In this document: in pieces, positions 39,501 to 45,548 of the stretch
How the letters are laid out: each line of letters begins with the position of its first letter
How positions within the stretch are numbered: the first letter of the stretch is position 1
Assembly: GCA_017539385.1 (NCBI GenBank)
Contig: JAFYHC010000044.1
Span: 1-45,548 of the forward strand
Direction: 5' to 3'
Source of the DNA: Solobacterium sp.
GTDB taxonomy: Bacteria > Bacillota_I > Bacilli_A > Erysipelotrichales > Erysipelotrichaceae
Length of the DNA: 45,548 nt
Notes under the pieces: generated by a model
What the model saw: the letters and a program-made list of their open reading frames with translations, nothing else
What the model was told of the DNA's origin: nothing
Databases searched by the model: none
Position numbers and translations under genes: made by a program

Positions 39501-41147
39501 AATGTCAAAGTGGTAACAAATGATAAAGGCGAGATCGTAGATGGTTCTGATGCTGAAGTGATCAATCCGGAAATGACTAGCGTTTATGCAACAAATACCC
39601 TGAAGGGTGGCTTGAATATCCGCAAAGTTGTTACGATCGAAGATCAGAAAACAGAAGTTAAGGACTGCACAGATGAGTTCACATTTGAAGTAACTCTCAC
39701 AAAAGACGGTAAGCCTTATGGAACACCGGCTGATCAGTACAGTACAACGAAACCTGCTGAGTATGATGAGGAAGGTCACGGCGGATGGAGCTATGATCAA
39801 AATCATGACTTCTATTACAAGTCTGGTTTTTCTGCATTCAACATTTACAGCGGAAAAGATGCTGACGGCAATAGAACAAGACTGGATCGTAGCTGGATCC
39901 CGGCCGATGGGAAACTGACACTTACAATGCCGGCTAATGGTGAGATCCGTGTTGTTAACCTTCCGTCCGGTACAGAATATACAGTCAAGGAAGTTGTTGG
40001 TGAGAGCGGTGAATATCAGTACTTCAAAACAGTTTCCAGCATCAAGGTTGGTGAGAATGATGCAGGCGAAGATCTGATCGAAGTTGATACGGAGCCTGTT
40101 ACAACAACCGACAATACTGTTACAGGTACAATCAGAGGAAACAAAGCTAATCTCGAAACGTACTACAACTGGGCAGCAAACTTCTATGTTTACCACTCCA
40201 GTGATAACACAATTGAAAAGATTTCCTTCTCTGACAGCCGCGTCAAAGGCAAATATGATGCTGAAACAAAGAAATACACATATGACTTCAATCTCGTAAA
40301 TGAGACAAAAGAAGGCTATCTGTATGGCGGTTACTATAAAGCATATGGCGGACAGGTGATGCAGGATGACGAAATCATCAAAGCCACTTACTCTGAAACT
40401 ACTGCTGATATCAAAATGGAATATGTTGCTGTACGAAAAGATGGCTTATGGGCTAAGGATTCTGATACATCTGTCAAGTATGATGGTTCCAAGTTCAATG
40501 CCTGGAAAGCAGCAAATGCATATACAGCAGACAAAGGTACTGCAATGCATCCGGCCAGCAGCAAAGTCTACTATCTGAAGGAAGTACCGGACAGCTATCT
40601 GAGACCGTATATCGAGATCGTCTATGATTCCTATCATGTTGAAAATGGAGAAAAGGACTATCCGATCGTGCAGCTCCACCTGATTACTGCTGTTGACGAC
40701 GGCAACTACAGAGAAGCAGGTATCTATTACGACGGCAGTGCATATAAAAACTCCGGAAAGCTCTCTTCAACATTGAAAATTACACTGGCAGATGGAACAA
40801 CTGAAAAACTGACAGCGAAGAACGTATTCAACGGAAAGAAATATCCGGATAATAAGCCGATTTCTGTTCCGAGAGGTTATCTCTCCGCAATTAACATGAC
40901 AAAAGAGTTTGCAGGCTTCGAAGAAGGCAAGAAATTCTCCATGACTCCATACTTCGTCACACTGGATGGTGTAGATGTTAACGGCAAGCCGGATGGTGTC
41001 AAAGTACATGGTATTGTGGACAGAATTGTCGATGTTGGAAATAAGAAGTATGTTGCAGGAGAAAACAAGACCGGAATTGCTCCTGGTATCTACTCAACAG
41101 ACACAGTTGCTGACACTTATGAAAAACGCAGTGGCAGAGTGAAATAG
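36564..41147 (+). CDS. Giant secreted VWA/Cna-B-like surface protein (1,527 aa)
   Basis: Signal peptide 1-27 (LSVLMALMMAFSVVMVPARA). Residues 37-63, beginning GQGWRKWVEQLEGEPEE, are shared exactly with the next surface protein; then a Pro/Glu linker (PEPTPEPSPEP). A VWA domain at about 308-585 has MIDAS ILVIDRSGSM and FLTDGMPTFYN, with a Tyr/Asn-rich insertion (NNNYYRAYYVNGVWGYYDY). Later come Cna-B/SpaA-like modules, for example from about 1013 (LKGGLNIRKVV, with LPSGTEYTVKEV). Similar architecture is known from pilus-tip adhesins. But the C-terminus (VADTYEKRSGRVK) has no LPxTG, no membrane helix and no charged tail. Start set by AGGAGGGGG. Codon use is more AT-rich than in the housekeeping genes. 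Confidence 0.87.
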   Translation: MKHSSKFLSVLMALMMAFSVVMVPARAEENEPEEGSGQGWRKWVEQLEGEPEEAMTVIPGTEPEPTPEPSPEPVVIDEPEYTSGTLTYETEDYTITVTYPAEAKVSADTQLAVREIPFESEEYAGYYEKTLEKLNENATFGNELEPDTRKGIASAVYFDVTLVKDGQEYEPEATVDVNITFNNGGLPQFDGEETKVIHFADAGTAVIEEPDLEVGTSEEGLNEGMPEGDLVNDFVYTQDSFSVIGVFTTDKYIGDIVVSEYAPKLNAEGDTIAADKTVTDSDNDGIYDLELYVMGNSDTSSSQTVEKTNVILVIDRSGSMKDMTYSVFTSSDTYDSNAEYYFKYNNNYYRAYYVNGVWGYYDYSYTFNPLGTGTTIYLGQTRMDATKKAACSLVDKLLSNNKNETGKEDIIEISLISFAGTNKNANDATIVVPYDSTNTINATYLKNQINNINANGATNWQAALQKAKSEADNFKRDEANESVAVIFLTDGMPTFYNGGGTGYEDPISNVQTCWDKAKDDARAIAGNASYTLYNIFAYGNGSDYLKSLTNYAYGRNGSWNDTTDTTYTNKYFFDAKDTSALEAAFETIIHNISNSVGYGGVAVSDGVNLGATNTSATVGGTINPEEFTYTVYDGTKIVYSVKFDHNGNNATFTINGQEYTAACTTVNTPIKNEAGTVVKTITSKVATVTVDGVEYKMSPATLDNAGKIEWELAGLGILDNYKYALSMHVWPNQMSYDIAADMNNGIYPDLETAIAAYGITDEAEIAKIKASIEKEADGSYAVYTNYEQSVRYYETDEQTIDGQTTTTYSDEKTKPLTKPNPIPLTGSTIPMEKKWGSDLAIAELQELVFGKNSTYTGYTVTLKLNRDGKEYTSYTFPKLNDAGQPVDADGNVSTDATKLVWHQDAAISPGRLTTKDPGGKDYKTVKLTGKTLNGVDISGTYYVVSDGHEYTIEEAAGSDLHFEFSTDVYHPMLVDGKLMNVKVVTNDKGEIVDGSDAEVINPEMTSVYATNTLKGGLNIRKVVTIEDQKTEVKDCTDEFTFEVTLTKDGKPYGTPADQYSTTKPAEYDEEGHGGWSYDQNHDFYYKSGFSAFNIYSGKDADGNRTRLDRSWIPADGKLTLTMPANGEIRVVNLPSGTEYTVKEVVGESGEYQYFKTVSSIKVGENDAGEDLIEVDTEPVTTTDNTVTGTIRGNKANLETYYNWAANFYVYHSSDNTIEKISFSDSRVKGKYDAETKKYTYDFNLVNETKEGYLYGGYYKAYGGQVMQDDEIIKATYSETTADIKMEYVAVRKDGLWAKDSDTSVKYDGSKFNAWKAANAYTADKGTAMHPASSKVYYLKEVPDSYLRPYIEIVYDSYHVENGEKDYPIVQLHLITAVDDGNYREAGIYYDGSAYKNSGKLSSTLKITLADGTTEKLTAKNVFNGKKYPDNKPISVPRGYLSAINMTKEFAGFEEGKKFSMTPYFVTLDGVDVNGKPDGVKVHGIVDRIVDVGNKKYVAGENKTGIAPGIYSTDTVADTYEKRSGRVK

Positions 41148-41162
41148 CAGGAGGTTAACAAA

Positions 41163-41381
41163 ATGGGTATTGAAGGTGGTTTAGTTTTATCTCCAGAAGA
41201 ATATGCTAAATGGAAAGCAGAGAAACCTCAAGAATTCGCTGTATATGAAGAATATAGCTATCAGGATGAAGATGGCAACTGGGTTCTTGAAGAATGGCCT
41301 GAATGGATGGATGATGGTGATCCGACAAACGGACCGTTTGACTTCGCATTAAATCCTTCACAGAGGCATATCGGCTGGTAA
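41163..41381 (+). CDS. Acidic 72-aa peptide, candidate substrate of the modification genes
   Basis: Starts MGIEGGLVLSPEEYAKWKAE and ends FALNPSQRHIGW, after a textbook SD (AGGAGGTTAACAAA). Very acidic, rich in Trp, Tyr, Glu and Asp; no signal peptide, membrane helix or Cys. It sits 15 bases after the giant protein and before a terminator-like hairpin that would let it be made in excess of the enzymes behind it. This is the layout expected of a precursor peptide, with the C-terminal part (FDFALNPSQRHIGW) as possible core, but no cleavage or modification motif can be read, so the role is only inferred. No family recognised. Confidence 0.7.
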   Translation: MGIEGGLVLSPEEYAKWKAEKPQEFAVYEEYSYQDEDGNWVLEEWPEWMDDGDPTNGPFDFALNPSQRHIGW

Positions 41382-41393
41382 GTTAAGTTAGTA

Positions 41394-41426
41394 AGAATGG
41401 GGATGGTCAACATCCCCATTCTATTT
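41394..41426 (+). terminator. Strong hairpin between peptide and kinase genes
   Basis: AGAATGGGGATG pairs perfectly with CATCCCCATTCT (12 bp, GTCAA loop) and is followed by ATTTTG. The T run is short, so it probably acts as a partial terminator, reducing expression of the downstream enzymes relative to the peptide. Confidence 0.75.
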
Positions 41427-41434
41427 TGCAAAAG

Positions 41435-42166
41435 ATGAAATATTATAACGGAATATTTGGAACACAGAATATATGCATTGGACTTCGCCAGGAAAGTACT
41501 CTGAAGTATTTTGGTAATTGGCTTACACCTGCGGATGATTATGGTTCTGCTGTTATGGTACAGGATGAGGATTTCAAAATGTATGCCGAGAAGTGGAAGA
41601 TACCAGACAATGCATATACAGAATATGCACTCAGTGTTTTTCGGGTATGCGATGTACTCCTCACGAATAAGTCATGCGTGTTTCATGGCGCAGCATTTCA
41701 CTGGCATGAAAAAGCATTCCTGTTTACTGCCCCCAGCGGGACAGGCAAAAGCACACAGTTATTTCACTGGTGCAGTCTGTACCGGAATGATATACAGATC
41801 ATGAACGGCGACAAACCGATCCTTGCTGCAGAAAATAATGAAATTACTGTTTACCCTTCTCCATGGAAAGGAAAAGAAGGTCTTGGAAATGATACGCTGA
41901 AGGCACCCCTTGCCGGCATCATTTTTCTGGAACAGGGATCAAAGAACCATATCGCAAGAATGCCGATATCAAAAGCAGTAAAAAGTCTGCTGCCAAGAAT
42001 ATTAACGACTGCAGATAATACAGAAATCGTTAAGAATGCTGGCAGAATGCTGGAACAAATACTGCTGTCGGTTCCGGTATGGAAATTGACCAATACCGGA
42101 GATCTGGATTCTGCAGTATTAACGCACGATACATTGGAAAAGGAATTATTCAGCGATGAAATATAG
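41435..42166 (+). CDS. HPr-kinase-like protein of the peptide-tailoring type
   Basis: 243 residues from ATG at 41435 (MKYYNGIFGTQNIC); TTG three codons earlier is possible, and no SD is visible, which suggests low translation. Walker A is in FTAPSGTGKSTQL (about residues 98-110), the NGDKPIL block holds the catalytic Asp region, and VYPSPWKGKEG follows. It is half the size of true HPr kinase and lacks its N-terminal domain and C-terminal loop. Such short HprK homologues are found in lasso-peptide clusters, where they phosphorylate the precursor's C-terminal Ser. The peptide gene lies just upstream; the PqqD-like gene overlaps its end by 11 bases. Confidence 0.82.
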   Translation: MKYYNGIFGTQNICIGLRQESTLKYFGNWLTPADDYGSAVMVQDEDFKMYAEKWKIPDNAYTEYALSVFRVCDVLLTNKSCVFHGAAFHWHEKAFLFTAPSGTGKSTQLFHWCSLYRNDIQIMNGDKPILAAENNEITVYPSPWKGKEGLGNDTLKAPLAGIIFLEQGSKNHIARMPISKAVKSLLPRILTTADNTEIVKNAGRMLEQILLSVPVWKLTNTGDLDSAVLTHDTLEKELFSDEI

Positions 42167-42437
42167 ATTTCAGGACGGAATTGTATATACAAAAATAGCT
42201 AAGGTCCATCTCCTTGTGGCTACACGGAAAGCGTGGGACCGCTATCCTGCGATAAAAGAAGTTAATGCATTGCAGGGAACGTTCTGCGAAGGTATAAGCC
42301 GCGGCATGGAGGAAGAAGAAATCGTGCAGGCGATCCTGCTTCCGGAACGTATGAGTAGAGATTCTGTTCGTAAACGTCTGTCAGTGTTTATACATAAGAT
42401 GCTGGATGAACGATATATTGTGCCGGAGGAAGAATGA
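42156..42437 (+). CDS. PqqD-like peptide recognition protein
   Basis: 93 residues, start MKYRFQDGIVYTKIAK. The three-stranded N-terminal part, then VNALQGTFCEGISRGMEEEEIVQAIL matches the PqqD/RRE pattern (residue blocks for a gate-like winged-helix that binds precursor leader peptides). In lasso clusters the B1 protein is of this family. No radical SAM enzyme, cyclase or protease is present to be its usual partner, so here it would serve the kinase, the nucleotidyltransferase or both. Overlaps the kinase by 11 bases and the next gene by 4. Confidence 0.78.
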   Translation: MKYRFQDGIVYTKIAKVHLLVATRKAWDRYPAIKEVNALQGTFCEGISRGMEEEEIVQAILLPERMSRDSVRKRLSVFIHKMLDERYIVPEEE

Positions 42438-43630
42438 ACAGCGAAAGAGCACTTCTTTTGCAGTGTCTGAAAGATTTCTGCCATCATCAGAAGACAGAAA
42501 AATTCAGTGATGAGGTTGACTGGGAACGGTTTGAGAAATTGCTGCAGAGTCAGTCTCTTGGAGGTCTGGTATACCACCAGTGTGAAAAGTGGATTCCAAG
42601 GCATTTCCGGCACTTTCTACTGCAGGAGGCCTATTTCTCAGTGAACCGTCAGATTCTCTTTGAGGAGATTGCAAAAGGCCTCACAGAGCGATGTATTCCC
42701 TTCATATGCATGAAAGGATCGGTTCTGCGTGAGTACTACCCTGTTAAGGAATTACGGACAATGGGTGATATCGACTTCATCATACATACGGAAGACCGTG
42801 AGGCTGTAGATTCAATGATGTGCAGTGATCTTTGCTACAACAAATTTGTAGATAACCACGCTGTATGGACATACTACATCAAAGACTATCAGATCGAAGT
42901 ACATGATCATATGTTCTATGAACATCTTACAAATGACTTTGATTATCAGTCGTATTTCGACAATATCTGGCATCATAAACGTTATGGATCAGTCTTTGGC
43001 TATACGTTAGAATATTTATACATACCGGAACCTGATACACATTTCCTGTATCTCATGACGCATACAGCGAAACATATTCTGAATAAGGGATCCGGATTCC
43101 GTCCGTATCTGGACATGGTACTGATGTGTCAGTCAAATGATCTGGACTGGCAATATCTGGAAAAGGAGCTGGCAAATATCTGCCTGCTCGATTTCACAAA
43201 GACATGTTTTGCACTATGTGAAGAATGGTTTGATGTAAAAATGCCTCTGGAACACGGGAAAATCGATCCGGTGTTCCTGAAGCAGATTACAGATAAAACA
43301 TTCCATGATGGAATCTTCGGCCTTGACAACGAACAGAATGCAGGTGCCCATACAGCGAAGGAAATTGAGCGGTCAAAAGGAAATTACCTGTTAGGATCCC
43401 TGATGATAATTATTCGGCTGCTGTTTCCCCCATATCGGGATATGCAGCTGATCCCCTGGTATTCCTTTGTGGATGGACGGCCATGGCTGATGCCTATTGC
43501 ATGGGTTTATCGCTGGTTCTATTGCATCACACACAAACTGAAAAGCAGTTTTCAGAAATTGAGTGAGCCGGTACGGCTTCGAAAAACGATCAAACAACGC
43601 GAAATATATATTAAGGATTGGGGCTTATAA
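42434..43630 (+). CDS. PF14907-type nucleotidyltransferase
   Basis: 398 residues. The signature region FICMKGSVLREYYPVKELRT, then MGDIDFIIHTEDRE, holds the nucleotidyltransferase Asp pair; later LYLMTHTAKHILNKGSGFRPYLD is the usual C-terminal block of the uncharacterised family NTP_transf_5. In several lasso-peptide clusters (for example the pseudomycoidin-type) such a gene accompanies the kinase and modifies the phosphorylated peptide. GGAGGAAGA precedes the start; overlaps the PqqD-like gene by 4 bases. The last part (KLKSSFQKLSEPVRLRKTIK) is very basic and may bind membranes or nucleic acid. Confidence 0.83.
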   Translation: MNSERALLLQCLKDFCHHQKTEKFSDEVDWERFEKLLQSQSLGGLVYHQCEKWIPRHFRHFLLQEAYFSVNRQILFEEIAKGLTERCIPFICMKGSVLREYYPVKELRTMGDIDFIIHTEDREAVDSMMCSDLCYNKFVDNHAVWTYYIKDYQIEVHDHMFYEHLTNDFDYQSYFDNIWHHKRYGSVFGYTLEYLYIPEPDTHFLYLMTHTAKHILNKGSGFRPYLDMVLMCQSNDLDWQYLEKELANICLLDFTKTCFALCEEWFDVKMPLEHGKIDPVFLKQITDKTFHDGIFGLDNEQNAGAHTAKEIERSKGNYLLGSLMIIIRLLFPPYRDMQLIPWYSFVDGRPWLMPIAWVYRWFYCITHKLKSSFQKLSEPVRLRKTIKQREIYIKDWGL

Positions 43631-43650
43631 CCCAGGAAAGTGAGAATACT

Positions 43651-43869
43651 ATGAAAAAGACAATTCTTTGCATGCTTGTATTTGTTCTGCTGTTTGCCGG
43701 ATGCAGGAAAAAGGATACACACGCTTCCGGTCAGGCTGGATCAGGTATGGATACTTCTGCCTTTGAACCCGGTACAGAATCTGCAGAAGAGCCTGCACCG
43801 GAGCCGATGGAAATAGAGGAAGAGACCGAAGTTGAATTGGAACCCGGTCAGGAAACTACCGGATTTTAA
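43651..43869 (+). CDS. Small lipoprotein, 72 aa
   Basis: Start MKKTILCMLVFVLLFAGC at 43651, an upstream in-frame ATG overlaps the previous gene without SD. Lipobox LFAGC with Cys at residue 18; after it a short linker and a Pro/Glu-rich acidic tail (EEPAPEPMEIEEETEVELEP). No folded domain visible. It is 21 bases after the nucleotidyltransferase and so probably in the same operon. Resembles membrane-anchored spacer proteins; function unknown. Confidence 0.75.
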   Translation: MKKTILCMLVFVLLFAGCRKKDTHASGQAGSGMDTSAFEPGTESAEEPAPEPMEIEEETEVELEPGQETTGF

Positions 43870-43928
43870 CCCTGTTCACACTTTGTTAATATGCACAGCA
43901 TACCAGGTGCATGTACAATGATATACGT

Positions 43929-44975
43929 ATGAAGGTACGTGTATTTTGCAGCATTACCATGATTGCGGTACTGGTCCACAGTACCGCTTTTCCAATTGCC
44001 GCAAAAGATGAGCCTTCCCCTCCCGTTCCTCAGGAATATCAGGAACTGACGGATCCCATAGCTCCTGCTTCCACTCCCAGTCTGCACACAGATCAAATAC
44101 CTGTATCTGTTCGACAAATAGATAAGCTGATTGATTATATACAGAAGAATGGGATTGCGTCAGAAGATGGCAAATGTCTCTATCTCTATGATATCCTCTC
44201 TGCCCCTTCTGAGATCTTATTGACATATTATCCGGATACAGATACGATCCAGTATCTCTCCGGCAGACATATAGCAGAAGAAGATGGTACAGAGATTACA
44301 AAAGCCTGCAGTATTACATATCACATAACAGAGGATACCAATGAGCCTGCTGCGTGTATCTATCGGTATAACGATGCAGAAGATCACGCGGTATATTACG
44401 CAGATGACTTTGATCTGCATGAGTGGCATATAACAGATTCTTTGCGCTTCCACGATGAAAACGGTATTGTACAGAAAGCAGTTTTCACCAGAGACCTTAA
44501 CGATACTCTGAAGGAATCCATCGAAGCATTAAACGGATGGATGCTCACGACAGCCCCGCAAACCGATGTTTACTCTCTCAATGAACTGGGATTCATCCAT
44601 TATGCAGATGCTTCTCAGAAGGCAATAGAAGACTTTGTAGAACATTCCTATTCCACTTGCTTTAACCGTTCTGCTGACCGTGATGGACTGCTGTATTGGG
44701 CATCTCATCTCTATACACAGCAAACTGCCCCGCAGGATCTCTTATCCATCTTTCTGCAAAGTCCTGAATACATAGAGCGCAATCAGAACAATACAGGCTT
44801 CATCCTGACACTCTATCAGGCATTCCTGGACCGCTATCCCGATCCAGAGAGTCTTGCGGAATGGCTGCATATGCTGGAGAACGGAATACAGAGAGAAGCT
44901 GTCATCGGTGGATTTGCGGACAGTGCAGAGTTTGATGAGCTGCTCCGAAAAAAGCATTTATACGAATTGAAATGA
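43929..44975 (+). CDS. Secreted protein with C-terminal DUF4214 repeats
   Basis: 348 residues, start MKVRVFCSITMIAVLVHSTA at 43929 with a signal peptide cut about AFPIAA-KDE. No obvious SD, and ATG TAC six codons before is possible. The middle is unassigned. Residues about 220-330 carry two DUF4214 units: SYSTCFNRSADRDGLLYWAS, then FLQSPEYIERN, and YQAFLDRYPDPESLAEWLHM, then GFADSAEF. DUF4214 occurs in surface or secreted proteins of S-layer-like and glycan-handling type. It ends with a terminator and is followed by the second surface protein gene. Confidence 0.78.
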   Translation: MKVRVFCSITMIAVLVHSTAFPIAAKDEPSPPVPQEYQELTDPIAPASTPSLHTDQIPVSVRQIDKLIDYIQKNGIASEDGKCLYLYDILSAPSEILLTYYPDTDTIQYLSGRHIAEEDGTEITKACSITYHITEDTNEPAACIYRYNDAEDHAVYYADDFDLHEWHITDSLRFHDENGIVQKAVFTRDLNDTLKESIEALNGWMLTTAPQTDVYSLNELGFIHYADASQKAIEDFVEHSYSTCFNRSADRDGLLYWASHLYTQQTAPQDLLSIFLQSPEYIERNQNNTGFILTLYQAFLDRYPDPESLAEWLHMLENGIQREAVIGGFADSAEFDELLRKKHLYELK

Positions 44976-44980
44976 ATCCG

Positions 44981-45010
44981 GAATGTCTTGAAAATATGAC
45001 ATTCTTTTTT
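44981..45010 (+). terminator. Terminator after the DUF4214 gene
   Basis: GAATGTC pairs with GACATTC (7 bp) and a run of TTTTTT follows, directly after the stop. It ends the operon that begins at or after the giant protein. Confidence 0.8.
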
Positions 45011-45140
45011 GTTATACACCTGTTTAATAACTTATTATTGTATACACTATATTCTATTGTTAAATGTAATTGGTTAATCTATTTTCTGTAAGTAGGAAAA
45101 TTTATGAAACAATTGTTTATTAAATTTACAGAAATATCCA

Positions 45141-45167
45141 AAAGATGCTTTGAATAAGCATTTTTTT
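45141..45167 (+). terminator. Second terminator-like hairpin before surface protein 2
   Basis: AAAGATGCTT pairs with AAGCATTTTT around TGAAT (10 bp including a G-U) and runs into seven T. It stands alone 130 bases after the previous terminator, so it might end a small transcript or insulate the next gene. Confidence 0.55.
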
Positions 45168-45179
45168 AATGATGTCATA

Positions 45180-45206
45180 TGTCTCTTTATAAAACATAAA
45201 AAGACA
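45180..45206. promoter_or_regulatory. Hairpin with AAAAC loop upstream of surface protein 2
   Basis: TGTCTCTTTAT-AAAAC-ATAAAAAGACA: 10 of 11 base pairs. Its position relative to the SD (GGAGGGGG), loop sequence and arm length repeat those of the element at 36505-36531, while the arms themselves differ. Confidence 0.65.
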
Positions 45207-45233
45207 TAACCGAAGTAAACGGAGGGGGAAATC

Positions 45234-45548
45234 ATGAAAGAAACAAAAAAAGTCTTTTCATTCCTGATGGCCGTCATGATGATGTTCTCCATCATCACTG
45301 TGCCGGCACGTGCGGAAGGAACTGACGAACCAGAAGAAGGGACTGGTCAGGGCTGGAGAAAATGGGTCGAGCAGCTTGAGGGCGAACCTGAAGAAGCAAT
45401 GACTGTGATTCCTGGCACAGAACCTGCACCAGCACCGTCATATCCTGCTATCAATTTCAGCGATGTGGCGGTTGAAGGAAGTGACATTATAGTAAATGTC
45501 GAAGCACCGGAAGGAGCTTTACCGGAAGGCACAGAGATATCCGTAAAG
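45234..45548 (+). CDS. Second secreted surface protein, partial (runs off the window)
   Basis: 105 codons visible, start MKETKKVFSFLMAVMMMFSI after CGGAGGGGGAAATC. Signal peptide to about residue 27 (VPARA), then the segment 38-64 (GQGWRKWVEQLEGEPEE and so on) identical to residues 37-63 of the giant protein. After GTEPAPAPSYP the sequence is different (FSDVAVEGSDIIVNVEAPEG), of Ig-like type. So a paralogue with a shared N-terminal cassette and a different passenger. Its C-terminus and any anchor lie outside the window. Confidence 0.85.
   Translation, partial: MKETKKVFSFLMAVMMMFSIITVPARAEGTDEPEEGTGQGWRKWVEQLEGEPEEAMTVIPGTEPAPAPSYPAINFSDVAVEGSDIIVNVEAPEGALPEGTEISVK

Noticed and set aside
39009..40196. 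A 395-codon minus-strand open frame
   Set aside because: Antisense to the giant surface protein, without SD or homology-like pattern; the sense gene explains the openness.
41100..41170. Frameshift or truncation at the end of the giant surface protein
   Set aside because: The stop is followed within 15 bases by a perfect SD and a new gene, and other frames show no LPxTG or membrane helix.
35459..45548. Integrated prophage or conjugative element
   Set aside because: Apart from the recombinase there are no phage structural, replication, lysis or conjugation genes, and no att duplication of a tRNA end was seen.
36564..45548. Recent duplication of the two surface genes by gene conversion
   Set aside because: Within the shared 27-residue segment ten codons differ synonymously, which contradicts a recent copy event.

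Overview
The window comes from a Bacillota genome of moderate GC content, most likely a gut-type Erysipelotrichia-like lineage. That placement is inference from gene order (comFA-comFC-secA-prfB), strong AGGAGG ribosome binding sites, DUF4867/DUF4214/DUF3990 genes and a gut-type surface-protein locus; no 16S gene is present. From about 0.2 to 26.6 kb almost everything is on the minus strand. The right end (33-45.5 kb) is mostly on the plus strand.

Layout. 0-1 kb: the start of an IS200/IS605 transposase, a tRNA-like sequence with a broken anticodon arm, tRNA-Asn and a promoter-driven 37-aa small ORF. 1.1-9 kb: a von Willebrand A protein, a macro-domain protein, an RluA pseudouridine synthase, prfB with its programmed frameshift, secA, comFC and comFA. 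9.0-10.2 kb: a decayed AbiE toxin-antitoxin module flanked by 36-bp direct repeats that are also terminators. 10.2-16.1 kb: a five-gene sugar operon (PfkB kinase, YihQ-like GH31, beta-hydroxyacid dehydrogenase, DUF4867, fucose-isomerase-like) that resembles sulfoglycolysis but carries a changed substrate-binding residue in the GH31. 16.2-16.8 kb: a VapBC-like pair. 17-24.8 kb: the shikimate/phenylalanine/tyrosine genes, preceded by what looks like a ribosome-mediated attenuator with a Phe-rich leader peptide. 25-35 kb: pepD, three intact tRNA or repair features, a large TIR-TPR protein, a DUF3990 protein, a broken DUF1016 gene with an XRE regulator, endonuclease V and a fructose-phosphate kinase-like gene.

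35.4-45.5 kb is the most unusual part. A tyrosine recombinase precedes a 1,527-aa secreted VWA/Cna-B-type protein without a visible sortase anchor. Then follow a 72-aa acidic peptide, a terminator-like hairpin, an HPr-kinase-like protein, a PqqD-like recognition protein and a PF14907-type nucleotidyltransferase, then a lipoprotein, a DUF4214 secreted protein and the start of a second surface protein. Kinase, PqqD-like protein and nucleotidyltransferase are accessory enzymes of lasso-peptide clusters, but here there is no lasso cyclase or leader protease. The two surface proteins share a 27-residue segment just after the signal peptide that is identical in protein but differs at ten synonymous positions, and both genes are preceded by similar hairpins with an AAAAC loop. 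I regard this as the best candidate for an undescribed system: peptide or protein modification linked to a surface-protein locus.

All functional calls rest on reading motifs by eye; no database search was run.
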